Source of the DNA: an uncultured Lachnospiraceae bacterium
GTDB taxonomy: Bacteria > Bacillota > Clostridia > Lachnospirales > Lachnospiraceae
NCBI GenBank assembly: GCA_947626285.1
Contig: CANQRR010000011.1
Span: 1-64,000, forward strand
Direction of reading: 5' to 3'
Length of the DNA: 64,000 bases
The position numbers and the translations under genes were made by a program. Below the pieces are notes generated by a model, which was not told the DNA's origin, did no database searches, and was given only the letters and a program-made list of their open reading frames with translations. Below, piece by piece: positions 38,990 through 47,975 of the stretch (positions within the stretch are counted from its first letter, which is position 1; the number at the start of each line of letters is the position of its first letter).

Positions 38990-39682
38990 ATGCTCTGGTA
39001 CAAACTGAAGACATGGTATGGCGGAGAGGAAGCGCTGGTGAAGGAGATACGGCGCACTGTTCCGCCTTTTCTGTATGATGACGTTTTCGTCATCTATAAC
39101 GAGCGGAACCTGCGGAAACAGCAGCTGAACCGGATCGAACCGGAGGTTTTGTTTCCCGGTTGCGTCTTCCTGACCTGCAGGGACACGGAGCCGCTTTTTC
39201 GGCGGTTGGAGAAGATCCCGGCCATATGGAAACTGATCTCGACAGGCTACCTGAGCATGTTCCCGCTGCCGGAGCAGGATGCGCAGCTCCTTGAGGTGAT
39301 CTCAGGGAAGGATCATATCGTGCCGGTCTCCTACATGATCCGTGAGACGGCGGACGGGGACAGCTACCGGGTCTACGGTCCCCTGGAATACCTTCTGGAC
39401 GGCGTCGAGCGGGTCCGTTTCGCCAGCCGTTTCGCCAAGGTCCGCAGGAAACTCTGGGGCGAGGACACGGTGTTGCCGCTGGGAATCCTGGTGAAGGATG
39501 ATGTGGGCGTGGAGATGCTCTACCATGGGAAAGAGGCTATCGCGCCGCCGCCGGAGACAGGGCACTACGGCGTGTTGGAGATCACGAAGGACGATACCGG
39601 GAAGAATGTGTACCGGGTCCTGAGGCATGTGGCAGTGGTCCCGCAGGAGGACAAAGTGCAGAGGAGTTATGTCTCCGCATAG
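38990..39682 (+). CDS. NusG-family specialised antiterminator (LoaP-like)
   Basis: MLWYKLKTWYGGEEALVKEI..FLYDDVFVIYNERNL..VLFPGCVFLTCRD, NGN-domain pattern; RBS ggaaggagg before ATG 38990; first gene of the EPS locus. Confidence 0.82.
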   Translation: MLWYKLKTWYGGEEALVKEIRRTVPPFLYDDVFVIYNERNLRKQQLNRIEPEVLFPGCVFLTCRDTEPLFRRLEKIPAIWKLISTGYLSMFPLPEQDAQLLEVISGKDHIVPVSYMIRETADGDSYRVYGPLEYLLDGVERVRFASRFAKVRRKLWGEDTVLPLGILVKDDVGVEMLYHGKEAIAPPPETGHYGVLEITKDDTGKNVYRVLRHVAVVPQEDKVQRSYVSA

Positions 39683-39747
39683 CGGGGAATATCCGGAGAC
39701 GGGTTTAAGAAAGTATCAGGACAGTAATAGATTAGTGACAGATGGAA

Positions 39748-39786
39748 GAAGCTGAGGGAGTCTGCTTATTGGCAGCTTCCTTTTTT
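39748..39786 (+). terminator. terminator-like hairpin between the NusG-like gene and the EPS genes
   Basis: gaagctg..cagcttc followed by ctttttt. Confidence 0.65.
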
Positions 39787-39828
39787 ATTGCAGATACTCA
39801 TGGATAAGACAGAGGGGTTGTGGGCAGT

Positions 39829-39990
39829 ATGGAGCCAAAAGAGCAGAGACCGGAAAAGAAGATAAGGATCGTTTACCCGGAGGACATCTGTGTGTGCTGC
39901 GGGGCTCCCGTGCCCGAGGGGAGACAGGTCTGCTGGGCCTGTGAAAACGGGGACAAGGTAAAAGACAGGGGTACAGAGGATGGGCGGTAA
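39829..39990 (+). CDS. small (53 aa) zinc-ribbon-like protein, not in the supplied ORF list
   Basis: MEPKEQRPEKKIRIVYPEDICVCCGAPVPEGRQVCWACENGDKVKDRGTEDGR; two CxxC motifs; overlaps the next gene start. Confidence 0.6.
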   Translation: MEPKEQRPEKKIRIVYPEDICVCCGAPVPEGRQVCWACENGDKVKDRGTEDGR

Positions 39991-41410
39991 AAGGAAGAAG
40001 ACACCACCAGACGCAAGCCGGTCAGAAGAGTACAAGTCAAGTGAACAGTACAAGAGGATCGTGCGCTGCCTGTTCAGCATGGTGATCCTCTCCGCGGAGG
40101 TCATCGCGTACGGGTATGTGTGGGTGAATTACTACAACCAGCACATGGAGATCCCGTACAACCGTACCGGCCACTGGCTCATGGTGGCGGTGTACGGGCT
40201 GCTGCTGGTCATCTTCAACATCATCTACGGAGGGTTCCGGGTGGGCTACCTGCGCCCCTGGAACCTGGTCTACTCCCAGACGCTCGCCTGCATCTGCACG
40301 AACTTCATGTCCTACCTGCTGGTCACGCTGCTGACCAAGCATTTCCAGAACATCCGGCCGCTGCTGGTGATGACGGCGGCGGAGTTCCTCGTCATCTGCA
40401 TCTGGAGCGCGGCCGCCACCCGGCTGTACCGGGTCATCTACCCGCAGAGGCGGGTCCTGCTGGTCTACGGGGAACACCCGGTGGCGAGCTTGATGGGGAA
40501 GATGCACACCCGCAGCGACAGGATCAAGGTCTGCGAGTGTGTGCACATCAGCGTGGGGGAGGAGGAACTGGAGCGGAAGATCAGCCGGTATGAGGGAGTG
40601 GTTATCTGCGACGTCCCGTCACACACACGGAATATGATCCTGAAGCACTGCTATGGGAAGTCCATACGGACCTATACGACGCCGAAGATCTCCGACATCC
40701 TGCTGGGGAGCGCGGAGAAGCTGCACATGTTCGACACGCCGCTGCTGCTTTCGCGAAACGCGGGGCTGACGGCGGACCAGAAGTTCGTGAAGCGGCTGAT
40801 GGACATCGTACTGTCCCTGGCGGCGCTGGTGCTCCTGTCGCCCATCTTCCTGATGATCTCCATCGCGGTCAAGATGTACGATGGGGGTCCGGTGTTCTAC
40901 CGGCAGGACCGGTGCACGCGGGACGGGAAGGTGTTCTCCATCTGCAAGTTCCGGAGCATGGTGGTGGACGCGGAGAAGGACGGGCATTCGATCCCCGCGA
41001 CGGACGGGGACCCGCGGATCACGCCGGTGGGGAGAGTCATCCGGGCGTGCAGGATGGACGAGCTCCCACAGCTGTTCAACATCCTGAAGGGTGACATGAG
41101 CATCGTGGGGCCGCGGCCGGAGCGGGTGGAGCATGTGGAGCTTTATACAAAGGAGATCCCGGAGTTCCCGTACCGGATGAAGGTGAAGGCTGGGCTGACA
41201 GGATATGCGCAGGTATACGGGAAGTACAACACCACGGCCTACGACAAGCTGAAGCTGGACCTGATGTACATCCAGAACTATTCTCTGATTATGGACATCG
41301 GGATCATCCTGATGACGATCAAGATCCTGTTCATGAAGGAGAGTACGGAAGGGTTTGGGGAGGAAATTAGCAAGACCAATTCGCATGAAAGCATGGAAAA
41401 GAAATTATAA
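39980..41410 (+). CDS. polyprenyl-phosphate sugar-1-phosphate transferase (initiating EPS glycosyltransferase)
   Basis: KRLMDIVLSLAALVLLSPIFLMISIAVKMYDGGPVFYRQDRCTRDGKVFSICKFRSMVVDAEKDG..LPQLFNILKGDMSIVGPRPER. Confidence 0.95.
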   Translation: MGGKRKKTPPDASRSEEYKSSEQYKRIVRCLFSMVILSAEVIAYGYVWVNYYNQHMEIPYNRTGHWLMVAVYGLLLVIFNIIYGGFRVGYLRPWNLVYSQTLACICTNFMSYLLVTLLTKHFQNIRPLLVMTAAEFLVICIWSAAATRLYRVIYPQRRVLLVYGEHPVASLMGKMHTRSDRIKVCECVHISVGEEELERKISRYEGVVICDVPSHTRNMILKHCYGKSIRTYTTPKISDILLGSAEKLHMFDTPLLLSRNAGLTADQKFVKRLMDIVLSLAALVLLSPIFLMISIAVKMYDGGPVFYRQDRCTRDGKVFSICKFRSMVVDAEKDGHSIPATDGDPRITPVGRVIRACRMDELPQLFNILKGDMSIVGPRPERVEHVELYTKEIPEFPYRMKVKAGLTGYAQVYGKYNTTAYDKLKLDLMYIQNYSLIMDIGIILMTIKILFMKESTEGFGEEISKTNSHESMEKKL

Positions 41411-41429
41411 AACAGGAGAGAATTGATAT

Positions 41430-42503
41430 ATGGAGAATGAAGGACATAAAGAAATTAAGATCAGTGTAATCATGCCGGTATATAAGGTCGAGGATTATGT
41501 TGCAAAGGCTATTGAGAGTATGCAGGCACAGTCTCTAAAGGACCTTGAATTTCTCATTGTTGATGATGGGACTCCGGATAGAAGCGGTGAAATCTGTGAC
41601 CAATATGCGAAAAATGATCCAAGAATATCGGTAATACATAAAGAAAACGGTGGTGCTCCCAGTGCGAGGAATATTGCTATTGATAAAGCGAAAGGGAAAT
41701 ATCTCTATTTTATGGATTCCGATGACTGGGCAGAGCCGACCATGCTTGAGGATATGTACAATCTGGCGGAGGCCAGTCAAGCGCAGCTGGTAGTAGCTGG
41801 ATTTTACATAGATACCTATTATAAACCGGATAAATATATGACAACAGATTATATACCGGAAAATGCTGTATATCAGACGAAAGAAGAATTCCGCAGGGAC
41901 GCATATAAGCTGTTTGATAAAAATATGCTATATCCGCCGTGGAATAAGTTGTTTTTAAGAGAGTACATTATAGAAAACAAATTATACTTTCCCACAACGT
42001 TCTGGGATGATTTCCCATTTAATCTAAGTGTAATAAAAGATATAGAAAAAGTGACAGTTACTTCAAAACAGTACTACCACTTTTTGCGTGCGCGTTCAGA
42101 ATCCGAAACGTCAAAGTATGTACCGCGGATGTATGAGAAAAGGGAAGAGGAGCATGGCTGGATGCAAGGACTCTATCGATATTGGGGTGTAAAAGATAAT
42201 GCCAGCAGGGAGATGATTGCCAGAAGATATATTGATCGGCTAATTGGGTGCTTTGAGAATCTGACGAATCCTAATTGCGAACTTACTACCAGAGAGAAAA
42301 AGCAGCAGATGAAGAATATGCTGGAGAGCAGAAATACAGAAAAATGTATAGCGTATGCAAGACCTGAATCTTTGTATGGAAAGATTATGTATCTGCCAAT
42401 CAGATGGAAGCAGGTGTGGCTTGTCTGGGAAGAAGCGAGGACTATAACAGTAGTAAAAATGTGGTGCAAAAGACTTTTTGTAACTTTGAAGACAAATCGG
42501 TGA
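41430..42503 (+). CDS. glycosyltransferase family 2
   Basis: KISVIMPVYKVEDYVAKAIESMQAQSLKDLEFLIVDDGTPDRSGEICDQYA; YFMDSDDWAEPTML. Confidence 0.95.
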   Translation: MENEGHKEIKISVIMPVYKVEDYVAKAIESMQAQSLKDLEFLIVDDGTPDRSGEICDQYAKNDPRISVIHKENGGAPSARNIAIDKAKGKYLYFMDSDDWAEPTMLEDMYNLAEASQAQLVVAGFYIDTYYKPDKYMTTDYIPENAVYQTKEEFRRDAYKLFDKNMLYPPWNKLFLREYIIENKLYFPTTFWDDFPFNLSVIKDIEKVTVTSKQYYHFLRARSESETSKYVPRMYEKREEEHGWMQGLYRYWGVKDNASREMIARRYIDRLIGCFENLTNPNCELTTREKKQQMKNMLESRNTEKCIAYARPESLYGKIMYLPIRWKQVWLVWEEARTITVVKMWCKRLFVTLKTNR

Positions 42504-42507
42504 GGGT

Positions 42508-43062
42508 ATGAGCAGACCATATTACGAAAAAATAGCTGTTTTTGATCTGGACGGAACCTTATGGATTGAAAATTCGCATATTGATATCTTGAACAGATTC
42601 TATCATACAAAAAGATATAACAGTTTGATAAACAGAATGTTGAATCGTTTTTTTCCCCGATTATATATGAGACACTTGTATAGCCGGTATGAGAAGATTC
42701 CGTCCGAGTTTATAGAACAGTATAAGCCATCCTTTTTGAATAAAAGCATGGAACTGGTGGCTGCTTGTGTTAGAGAAAGCTATTTTGTGATAATTATTTC
42801 TAATGCGCCGAAAGAAATTGTTATGAACGCGGCGAATCAATTATCCTTACCATACCTGCATACGGAACAGGCAAATAAGTATAAAAAGCTTCTGCAAAAT
42901 TATGAATATAGGAAATTGCTTGTCTGTACAGACAATTTATCAGATACAGATTTATTGACCCATGCAGATACAAGGATTATATACACCCAGTCTTCGACAG
43001 AGAGATATTTTAAAAGACGATTTCCAGAGGCAATATTTTACAGGAAGGAAGAATTGAGATAA
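42508..43062 (+). CDS. HAD-superfamily hydrolase
   Basis: IAVFDLDGTLWIENSHIDILNRFY; ISNAPKEIVMNAANQL; LLVCTDNLSDTDLLTHAD. Confidence 0.85.
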   Translation: MSRPYYEKIAVFDLDGTLWIENSHIDILNRFYHTKRYNSLINRMLNRFFPRLYMRHLYSRYEKIPSEFIEQYKPSFLNKSMELVAACVRESYFVIIISNAPKEIVMNAANQLSLPYLHTEQANKYKKLLQNYEYRKLLVCTDNLSDTDLLTHADTRIIYTQSSTERYFKRRFPEAIFYRKEELR

Positions 43063-43847
43063 TGTTATATTTACCGTTCTCGTATACATTTCTAACGAGA
43101 AATAGGACGCTGCCATATAAAGCAGCTTATGTTCTGACATACATTATCCCGATTGTGATAATTGCGTTTTATTTTCAACATGTAGATATTTTCCTTTTGA
43201 TGTCATTGACGGGAACTGTCTGTATTTATGAGATTGGCTATTTAGAGAATGATCATATTACGGTTCAATTTGAAAAAGAACCAACAGTCCGATTAAAATG
43301 CGAAGATCAGGAATGGGTACGAAGACGGCTGCCGGTATTAAGCAGTATACGTAGGTTATATGCGTTTCTATCTGCCGTTATTTTGTATTTCTTAGGCTAT
43401 GAAACCGTATGGCTTTACATGTTTCTTTTGATAGGGCTGGATATGGTGTATGCTCTTCATAATGTAATCAGGTCAAGGTGGAATTGTTTGACACTGGGAG
43501 TGCTTACTCTTATGAAATATTTGACACCAGTTGCGGTATTCGCGAGTGAATACTACGATATCTTCAAAATGGTTCTGGTAATTTTGCTTTTGTGCAGCAT
43601 TGTCAGGAGTGTGGAGCATGCGAATAAATATCGAGCTTTTTCAAATATCTTTCTGGTAGAATACGACTATTTTCGTGTGCTTTATTATCTGGTAATGTTC
43701 CTAGTCAGTTTGACCTCATGGTTCTTTTTTAAACAGGGGAAATTACTGTTATGGCTATCCGGATATTTTCTTATATACAGGAGTTTATGTGTATTACTAA
43801 TCCGAAGAAAAGAAATGTATAACAAAAAGGAAAAGGAATTGGATTAA
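43062..43847 (+). CDS. polytopic membrane protein, possibly UbiA-like prenyltransferase
   Basis: Many TM segments; EIGYLENDHITVQFEKEPTVRL resembles the UbiA ND..PTxR motif; start overlaps the HAD stop. Confidence 0.5.
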   Translation: MLYLPFSYTFLTRNRTLPYKAAYVLTYIIPIVIIAFYFQHVDIFLLMSLTGTVCIYEIGYLENDHITVQFEKEPTVRLKCEDQEWVRRRLPVLSSIRRLYAFLSAVILYFLGYETVWLYMFLLIGLDMVYALHNVIRSRWNCLTLGVLTLMKYLTPVAVFASEYYDIFKMVLVILLLCSIVRSVEHANKYRAFSNIFLVEYDYFRVLYYLVMFLVSLTSWFFFKQGKLLLWLSGYFLIYRSLCVLLIRRKEMYNKKEKELD

Positions 43848-43929
43848 ATTATGACATGGGTTTTGCAGGTAGTGCTATTTAGTAATAGTATACAGGGAGG
43901 TAAAATAATTAGATAAGATGGAGATTGAT

Positions 43930-44982
43930 ATGAAAAAGATAACGTTCGTTTGCGTATATTTGGCAAAGGGAGGAGCAGAACGGGTCATGAGCATCCTGAT
44001 TAATGATTTTGCAAATCGAGGATGTGATGTACAACTAATTATGCTTTATGAAAATTTGGTTGAATATGATATTCCGGATAACGTTAAGATAGAATATCTT
44101 GGCTGGTCTAAATATAAGTCTGTAAAAGAGATTTATCCTAGAATAAAGCAATTGAGAAATGCGATAACTGGAGATTATGTAATAGTTTTTCTCTATTCAG
44201 CAATTAGAGATACTGTAATTGCTACGTTAGGGCAGAAACGAAAAATTATTATTTCGGAACGTAATGCTCCAAGCATAGATCCTCCAGGATGGATTAGGCA
44301 AAAAATAAGGACATTTTCTTATAGATTTGCCGATGTAATTGTTTTTCAGACAGAAAATGCTCTTAAATATTTTCCTAAAAGTATTCAGAAAAAAGGGATT
44401 ATTATTCCAAATCCAATACAGCCCGATATTCCACAGCCATTTCGCGGTATAAGAAAAAAGACAATAGTTGCTGCCGGAAGATTAGAGCCACAGAAGAATT
44501 TTCAGATGTTAATTAAAGCTTTTGCAAGGTTTCATAAGGAATTCCCCGATTATAGACTGGAAATATATGGATCTGGTCCTTTGGAGGGCGAACTTAAGGA
44601 GCTTGTTAAGACATTAAAAATAGATGACAACGTAGAATTTTGCGGATTTGTTCGAGATGTTGATGAGAAAATGAATAATGCATCTGTATATGTTTCAAGT
44701 TCTGATTTTGAAGGTATTTCTAATTCTATGATTGAAGCATTAGCTATGGGGATTCCTTCTATTTGTACAGATTGTCCGGCAGGTGGTGCAAAAATGGCAA
44801 TACAGGATGGAATAAATGGAAGATTAGTGCCTGTTGGAAATGAAGGGGCGCTTTATTCGGCTTTGAAAGAAATAATAGAAAACCCAGACATGAGTCAAAG
44901 GTTTTCAAATAATTCCATAAAAATTAGAGAAAAACTTGAGAAGAATAAAATTTGCCGTATGTGGTATGATTTGTGCGAATAA
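43930..44982 (+). CDS. glycosyltransferase family 4
   Basis: LAKGGAERVMSILINDFANRG; VAAGRLEPQKNFQMLIKAFARF; VSSSDFEGISNSMIEALAMGIPSICTDCPAGG. Confidence 0.95.
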   Translation: MKKITFVCVYLAKGGAERVMSILINDFANRGCDVQLIMLYENLVEYDIPDNVKIEYLGWSKYKSVKEIYPRIKQLRNAITGDYVIVFLYSAIRDTVIATLGQKRKIIISERNAPSIDPPGWIRQKIRTFSYRFADVIVFQTENALKYFPKSIQKKGIIIPNPIQPDIPQPFRGIRKKTIVAAGRLEPQKNFQMLIKAFARFHKEFPDYRLEIYGSGPLEGELKELVKTLKIDDNVEFCGFVRDVDEKMNNASVYVSSSDFEGISNSMIEALAMGIPSICTDCPAGGAKMAIQDGINGRLVPVGNEGALYSALKEIIENPDMSQRFSNNSIKIREKLEKNKICRMWYDLCE

Positions 44983-45035
44983 GTGATAATTAAGTATATA
45001 AAGATATTTCTAGTAGATATAGGAGTCTGTAGAAA

Positions 45036-46145
45036 ATGGAGTTATTTATCTCTTTAAACCTCATCACTATTTTGGGTGGAATAATTGCTAGGTGGAATAA
45101 GAGATATGACAAAAAAGAGTTGGATCGATTATTTCTCATAATTATTTTTTCCCTTTTAACGGCTGTAAATGTTTTACGTGATACAAGTGTGGGGGCAGAT
45201 ACATATAGTTACGTTCAGATTTTTAGCGAACTTCGAGAGTTGCCATGGAGCAGTTTGAATTCCTATCATTGTTTGGACAATTGGGGAATGGAGATTGGGT
45301 TTTGTATTTTGATGAAGTTTACGGGCTTGTTTACTAGCGATATTCATTTATACTTTTTGGCAAGTGGTGTTTTAATCTTTTCCAGCGTTGCGTATTTTAT
45401 ATATAAGAATTCCAGCAATGTGTATGTTTCTACCTGTATTTTTATTAGTATATTTTACGTCGAAACATTTAATATGACGCGGCAGTATCTCGCGCTAAGC
45501 TTTTTGCTATATGCTTATTATCTTCTAAAAGAAAGTAAAGTTATAAAGAGTCTTATTCTCTTTGGAATTGCATTGCTATTTCATACGACAGCTATTATTT
45601 TTTTATTGGTATACGTATTATACTATATAAAACCAGGGAAAAATACTGTTTTACTTTCAATTATAGGATCAGTTGGAATATTAATGGTTTATAATTCAAT
45701 CATTCAGTTAGCTTTTATACTGTTTCCTAGATATCGTTTCTATCTTTTTAGCCACTCAGTGTATCTTATGCCTCAGACGGGACACGGGATGACACAGCTA
45801 ATTAATATAATTATTATTCTTGGTTGCTTTTTAATCGCTTGTCTTCTCAGATTGAAAAAAAGAATAAAGGAAGATAGGGAAATATATTTGAGCCTTTGCA
45901 TGGTGGTCTTTGCAACTTGTATCGGTATTATTACACTACGTGTTGACATCATACATAGACTATATGCTTATTATTATATATTTCTTGTTTTACTGGTTCC
46001 TAATTTACTTGAAAGGCTGAAAAAGTATAAGTATTTATGTTACATACCTTTCTTGGCGGGAATGAATATACTGTTTGTCGTGCTTTTAGTTGGATCAAAA
46101 AACAACGTTTTACCATATCATTTTTGGAGTGTTTTGCAGTTATGA
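45036..46145 (+). CDS. EpsG-family O-antigen/EPS polymerase (Wzy-like)
   Basis: Polytopic; VLRDTSVGADTYSYVQIF; MTRQYLALSFLLYAYYLL. Confidence 0.85.
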   Translation: MELFISLNLITILGGIIARWNKRYDKKELDRLFLIIIFSLLTAVNVLRDTSVGADTYSYVQIFSELRELPWSSLNSYHCLDNWGMEIGFCILMKFTGLFTSDIHLYFLASGVLIFSSVAYFIYKNSSNVYVSTCIFISIFYVETFNMTRQYLALSFLLYAYYLLKESKVIKSLILFGIALLFHTTAIIFLLVYVLYYIKPGKNTVLLSIIGSVGILMVYNSIIQLAFILFPRYRFYLFSHSVYLMPQTGHGMTQLINIIIILGCFLIACLLRLKKRIKEDREIYLSLCMVVFATCIGIITLRVDIIHRLYAYYYIFLVLLVPNLLERLKKYKYLCYIPFLAGMNILFVVLLVGSKNNVLPYHFWSVLQL

Positions 46146-46185
46146 TTTATGAAAACAAATAGATAGAAATTTTTTGTTACAAAAG

Positions 46186-46341
46186 CAGAAAAAAACTGTT
46201 ATGTTTTCAATTATAAGAATGGTTGAAATCTTGATGGTTTATAAACCAATTATTCCTTTAGTTCTTATTCCGCTTCTCAGATATACGACATATCTAAGAC
46301 AATATGAAGTGACCTCACATTTTTCCAGAGGAGTGGGATAA
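46186..46341 (+). pseudogene. fragment of a second EpsG/Wzy-like gene
   Basis: QKKTVMFSIIRMVEILMVYKPIIPLVLIPLLRYTTYLRQYE resembles KNTVLLSIIGSVGILMVYNSIIQLAFILFPRYRFYLFSHS of the upstream gene. Confidence 0.72.
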
Positions 46342-46434
46342 AACACTTGGTAGCTGGCGTGATTTACATTTCACACAATACAGCGTCGGTATATAAAGAC
46401 TTTGTCGTTCTCAAAAGATAATCAAGGAACAGTT

Positions 46435-47907
46435 ATGGATTTTTTGACCAATGGAAATATCGCTTTGGCAGTGACATCGTGCTATCGTTATCCCTTAAAA
46501 GAGACGTTATTTCGACCCGATACCGCGTACCCTGAATATTATTTTGGCATAGACCATGTTTCTATAGAGAAAAACGAGGTATACGCTGCTGTGCGGGAAT
46601 CATTGCATCTGCTTGGACTTGACGCAGAGCATTACAATACAAGAGAGTGGAATCCACTTGTAGATTTTGTCAAGCCAGGCGACACTGTTTTGATTAAACC
46701 TAACCTCGTTATGGATGTCAATCCGTCAGGTGGCGGAACAGACTGTCTGTATACGCAACCATCCGTAGTCGCCCCTATGGTGGATTATGTGTTGATCGCC
46801 TTACGGGGGGCGGGAACGATTGTCATTGGTGATGCACCAATGCAGGAATGCAAATTTGAAAAGCTCATCGGCGAAAGCGGATACAAGGCTCTGGTGGAAT
46901 GGTACAGGGCCATGGGTGTTGACATTAAATTGGTGGATTTTCGGGGATTGAAGTCGGATGTTATCAATGGAATACGGGTACAGAAAATTAATGATAACGC
47001 TAATGGAACGGTAATTGATCTTGGTGCAGACAGCGAGTTTTCCGGTGTGAGCGGTGAAACTCTCGGGAAAATGCGAATCACGAACTATAACCCTGATATT
47101 TTGAAGCAGCATCATACAGTAGATAAAAACGAATATTATGTTTCGAATCATGTTTTGAATGCTAACTGTATTATCAATATGCCTAAACCTAAAACACATC
47201 GTAAAGCGGGAGTGACAATTTCTCTCAAAAATATGGTGGGAATAAATGTCCGTAAAGAGTACTTGCCGCACCATACGTTGGGATCGACGGAAGAAGGCGG
47301 CGACGAATACGCAAGGAAAAGTTTGATACATGAGATGCGATCTAAGCTGTGGGATAGACGTAACAAGCTAAGCGCACAAGGAAGGATATATAGTGCAAAA
47401 CTCTTAAATTGTTTTAGTAAGGTATGTTCTGTCATACTGAAACTGAACGGGTTGAAATACGCTGAAGGAAGTTGGTGGGGTAATCACACCATCAGCCGTA
47501 CCATATCTGATTTGAATAAAATATTGTATTATGCAGATAAAAATGGAAAAATGCAGATTACACCCCAGCGAAAAGTGTTGATTGTTGCGGATATGATCAT
47601 CAGCGGAGAAAAGGAAGGCCCAGTCATGCCGTCACCCAAGAATGTGGGGATCATCGCGGCAGGGGTGAATCCAGTATGTTGCGACGAAGCAATTACGGTC
47701 TTGATGGGCTTTGATCCAGATAGAATTCCCACGTTGCAGACTGTGCGTAAGGTGAAGCGGTATACGCTCGTTGATGCGGAAACCCAAGCGAATATTTACT
47801 CGAATAAAATGGAGTATGATAATCACACTCTTTTGGAGCTTGCCTCGGATACAAGATGGGGATTTGTTTCGACCAAGGGATGGAGGGGTCATATCGAAAG
47901 GCACTGA
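46435..47907 (+). CDS. DUF362-domain protein
   Basis: VKPGDTVLIKPNLVMDVNPSGGGTDCLYTQPSVVAPMVDYVLIALRGAGTIVIGDAPMQ; INMPKPKTHRKAGVTISLKNMVGI. Confidence 0.85.
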   Translation: MDFLTNGNIALAVTSCYRYPLKETLFRPDTAYPEYYFGIDHVSIEKNEVYAAVRESLHLLGLDAEHYNTREWNPLVDFVKPGDTVLIKPNLVMDVNPSGGGTDCLYTQPSVVAPMVDYVLIALRGAGTIVIGDAPMQECKFEKLIGESGYKALVEWYRAMGVDIKLVDFRGLKSDVINGIRVQKINDNANGTVIDLGADSEFSGVSGETLGKMRITNYNPDILKQHHTVDKNEYYVSNHVLNANCIINMPKPKTHRKAGVTISLKNMVGINVRKEYLPHHTLGSTEEGGDEYARKSLIHEMRSKLWDRRNKLSAQGRIYSAKLLNCFSKVCSVILKLNGLKYAEGSWWGNHTISRTISDLNKILYYADKNGKMQITPQRKVLIVADMIISGEKEGPVMPSPKNVGIIAAGVNPVCCDEAITVLMGFDPDRIPTLQTVRKVKRYTLVDAETQANIYSNKMEYDNHTLLELASDTRWGFVSTKGWRGHIERH

Positions 47908-47975
47908 CACTGCATTTATGCCGATGGCGAGTAAAAGCGATTAACAAATTGTTTGCGCAGAATGGAGACTATAGA

